Below are positions 61,252-64,000 of a DNA stretch of 64,000 nt, piece by piece (position 1 is the stretch's first letter; each line of letters opens with the position of its first letter). The DNA is from Panopea generosa. Its lineage: Eukaryota; Mollusca; Bivalvia; Adapedonta; Hiatellidae. The notes beneath the pieces are model-generated. The model searched no databases. It was given only the letters and a program-made list of their open reading frames with translations, and was not told the origin of the DNA. A program made the position numbers and the translations under genes. The stretch covers positions 21,510,014 through 21,574,013 of the forward strand of contig CM055911.1 of assembly GCA_029582155.1 (NCBI GenBank). The letters run 5' to 3'.

Positions 61252-63647
61252 GTAAGTAGCAGTTGTTACATTACCAATTTACGTAGTGTGCAAACATCAC
61301 TGCGTTCAGTTATAATTAATTGCGATTTAAATGGAGTGGTTAACATTCATTATCCAAAAAGAAGTATATCAATATTATTTCTTTTAAGTAACTGCAATTC
61401 ATAATAAACATGTTTCACCTAATGTTTACCTATATACTCACTAAACCAGTATAGCCAGCAGGTATCTATTTGAACATGAAACGGGGTTTTATAGTTTGAA
61501 CTTCTGGCGTCTGAGTTAGAGCCAAGGATATTTTCCAGCATACAATAGCTGAAATATCTGCGTGTTATTTATATTTAGAAAGGAGGTTTCGTTTCGCTTT
61601 CTTGACTCCAGTGAATATCGCTGTTTAACTATGTTTGGGAGGAAATTTGGTTCACATTTCTGCTTCAGCAGCTAAGTGACAAAAACTGATATACACTAGA
61701 ACAGCAAGTATGTGTACATGTTCAATAGGTTTGCAGTTACATTAACATACTACGTTTAACGTATACATCTATAAATTGACCAAGTAAGTCTCACTACACA
61801 GTTGAATTTAGTTCTTTGTTCTATATAAAATAAAGTCTAGGATTTCCATGGTAAAAAAAGAATTCCACATAGAATGTTTATGTAAGTTGTTTATTTAATA
61901 GCTATAAATGTTACTGGTAGGTTGACCACGTTGTTTTTTTAAAAAGAAGGTGCAGTGACACCCTGAGCTTTTTTGAAAAAAGAAGTCGCAGGATGCTCAT
62001 AAATACATGCATATGTTGAACTCCTATAAAATCACTTTTTTAACACCAATGCTGGCTTATTGCATTTTATATGCTAAACCAGCTTTTGTTCTACTCATCT
62101 GCAGCAAGAAATCACAGCTACTATGAACCATTTTGAAAATATGTCAAAACCAAATTACGTAGGCATTGTTTTTAAGCGTAATAATCACGGTACCGTGCGA
62201 AAAAGGGGAGTTACTCTGTAGCCAGATTTGTTTATGTGACTAATTATAAAGACTATGTCGCACAAATATGTAAACACGTTATACTCCCTGTTAAAACACT
62301 GATAAAAAAATAGATGATAAACAAACCGAATGTGCCACACACACAAGTGTTATAACACTGTTGTTTTCGTAATATATGCATTACATGCATAAAGAACGTG
62401 TTTAGGACTGCTTGCTGCCTCTAAAGAAAGCCACCAGACCTAAAGCGTTATTTGATAATCGGATTATTGTTAATCCGTGTCAGAGGCGACTTTTTTGCTA
62501 GGGTTATAACTTAAAAAACAATTGATAATAAATTAACTCAAAACGAATATTATAGACCCATATACACCTAAATTTAAGGAAGAAATTGCTACATTGATAC
62601 ATCTTATTACGATTTATACAAAGATGCACGTGCATACAGTGTTTATTATCGAAAACGTACTTTCTGCATTGATGAGATGTACAGCATACTGGGCATGCCG
62701 CTACCACGAGGCAATTTAGAATCTCCTCATTGGCCAGACACTCGTACCCACCCCACACCCCCACTACGAAAATCGTAAAATATTTCTATATAATATGTCT
62801 CTAATATATATACTTACTGATCTATTATTGCCATAAGCATACCTATGTTAACATACCAAAAAATTAAAATACTAATAATTATAATAATATAATAAAAATT
62901 AGGTATTTCATAGCTTGGATCGATCAGATTAGAAAATGTATTTCCCGCCTAAAATTGCAGCAGAAAGAGTCCGAATGACGAGTTGAGTAACGTCAAGCAT
63001 CATTGCTTGTTATCTATTTTTAGAATGGTGGTTTCGTTTCACTTTCTTAACTCCGGTTAACCACGTTTTGGGGAATTGGGTTCGGATTTCTACTGTATCA
63101 GCGAAATAAGTCTAAATAACTAATAAACACTAGAACAGCAAGTACAATATATGAGTACATGTACATGTACATGTACAAACAATAGTTTTTCCTTTCCATT
63201 AAGTATCAGCACGTGTACATAATGATAAATATAGCGATGTAAGATGCTGGATGGCTGGTGAGATTGACCCGTTCGGTGAAGACTGAATGTTGTCATAATG
63301 AAAATTTAACACATAAATTACGGTACATGAATGTAATAAACACATGACATATTTTTTATGTTAACCTAGTGTAATATAACTTCCTAAACATCTTTCGGTG
63401 TTTTCCGTATAAATTGGCTCGTGTATGTAAAATAACGAACTAAGTTCCGACTTCCCTGAATATATCAATGACGTTGACTTGTCATGGTAAAATGACGTTG
63501 TTTTTAGATAATATATCATACGACGAATAACGGAATTGTCACACTGAACAAAGAAGGAAATATAAAATTGAGGTATGAGATATTGTATTATTATCGTCTT
63601 TTTACCATAAGTGTCGTAACTAAATATCTATGTTATACCTTTTTCAG

Positions 63648-63683
63648 CGTGTACTTCGGAAGATGGAAATACATACAAGCCAG
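63648..63683 (+). CDS. Gene 2, VWC domain 3, N-piece (36-nt exon)
   Basis: The exon lies between accttttttcag-type sequence and CCAG|gtactg, phase 1-1, encoding CTSEDGNTYKP. It is more diverged than the first two N-pieces and closer in residues to the gene 1 exon at 5590 (EDGNTY). Its C-piece should lie about 1.5 kb further right, outside the window, so gene 2 is truncated here by the window edge. Confidence 0.85.
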
Positions 63684-64000
63684 GTACTGTGATAATTATA
63701 ATCATACATAATGTTATGTTTCGTTATCATCCATTTTATTCAAGATGTGAAAGTATGTTTTAATGTTCATGACAATTATAACATTACATCGTGTCACGAG
63801 CAAAGTGAATGAAAACTGCGAAATGTTAAAAACTATATTTATTCCTTATGATCAACATAAAGTCTCTATCGACATAAGGAAGAGATCATTATTGTATCTG
63901 CAAGTCGGTAAATTGAATACCCTGAGATAGACAAAATAACACTTTAAAACTAGTCCATTGAAAAGAGAAAAGATAACATTGTTTTCTTTACGCAATACAC

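Overview
This window looks like AT-rich animal genomic DNA, most probably from a mollusc and perhaps a bivalve. The reasons are short cysteine-rich exons separated by kilobase introns with GT/AG borders, no prokaryote-like gene packing, several tRNA-derived SINEs with mollusc-type tails, miniature inverted-repeat transposons and very abundant minisatellites. The organism call is inference from sequence style, not from a database match.

The coding content I can support is mainly two + strand, multi-exon genes for secreted proteins built from von Willebrand factor type C (VWC) modules. Gene 1 enters from the left edge: half-VWC exons at 378-491, 1912-2022 and 2604-2717, then one full ten-cysteine VWC split over 5590-5625 and 11226-11375. 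A weaker 3' end is proposed at 19032-19057 plus 20278-20283, with an AATAAA at 20470. Gene 2 starts with a signal-peptide exon at 50252-50327. It continues with a half-VWC exon (51783-51902), two nearly identical split VWC domains (54294-54329 + 55793-55942; 58242-58277 + 59746-59895) and the first half of a third (63648-63683), then runs off the right edge. Every internal VWC exon is phase 1-1, so all of them join in frame. In the window gene 2 gives about 201 codons. The likely role is an extracellular or matrix protein, or a binder of TGF-beta/BMP-type ligands, but only the VWC fold and secretion are visible.

The two genes are paralogous as whole blocks. Each VWC block carries the same order: intronic repeat, N-half exon, intron, C-half exon, a ~35-bp minisatellite, a 53-bp or 42-bp minisatellite, then a decayed 3' remnant of the half-VWC exon (13571-13601, 56661-56688, 61224-61251). 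Gene 1 has an expanded 5.6-kb intron filled by 39-bp, 94-bp and 35-bp arrays. Gene 2 is growing by tandem duplication of a unit of about 4-5 kb.

Between the genes (about 20.5-50.2 kb) I find no intact gene. This stretch holds a clear class-A GPCR pseudogene (30926-31838) and a ~3-kb segmental duplication (32.1-35.15 kb and 45.86-50.04 kb). The second copy of that duplication alone carries a SINE and a TTAA-flanked, piggyBac-type MITE. The stretch also holds a three-copy TIR-bearing MITE family, several SINEs and many tandem repeats. Long ORFs inside the arrays are repeat translations and I do not treat them as genes.
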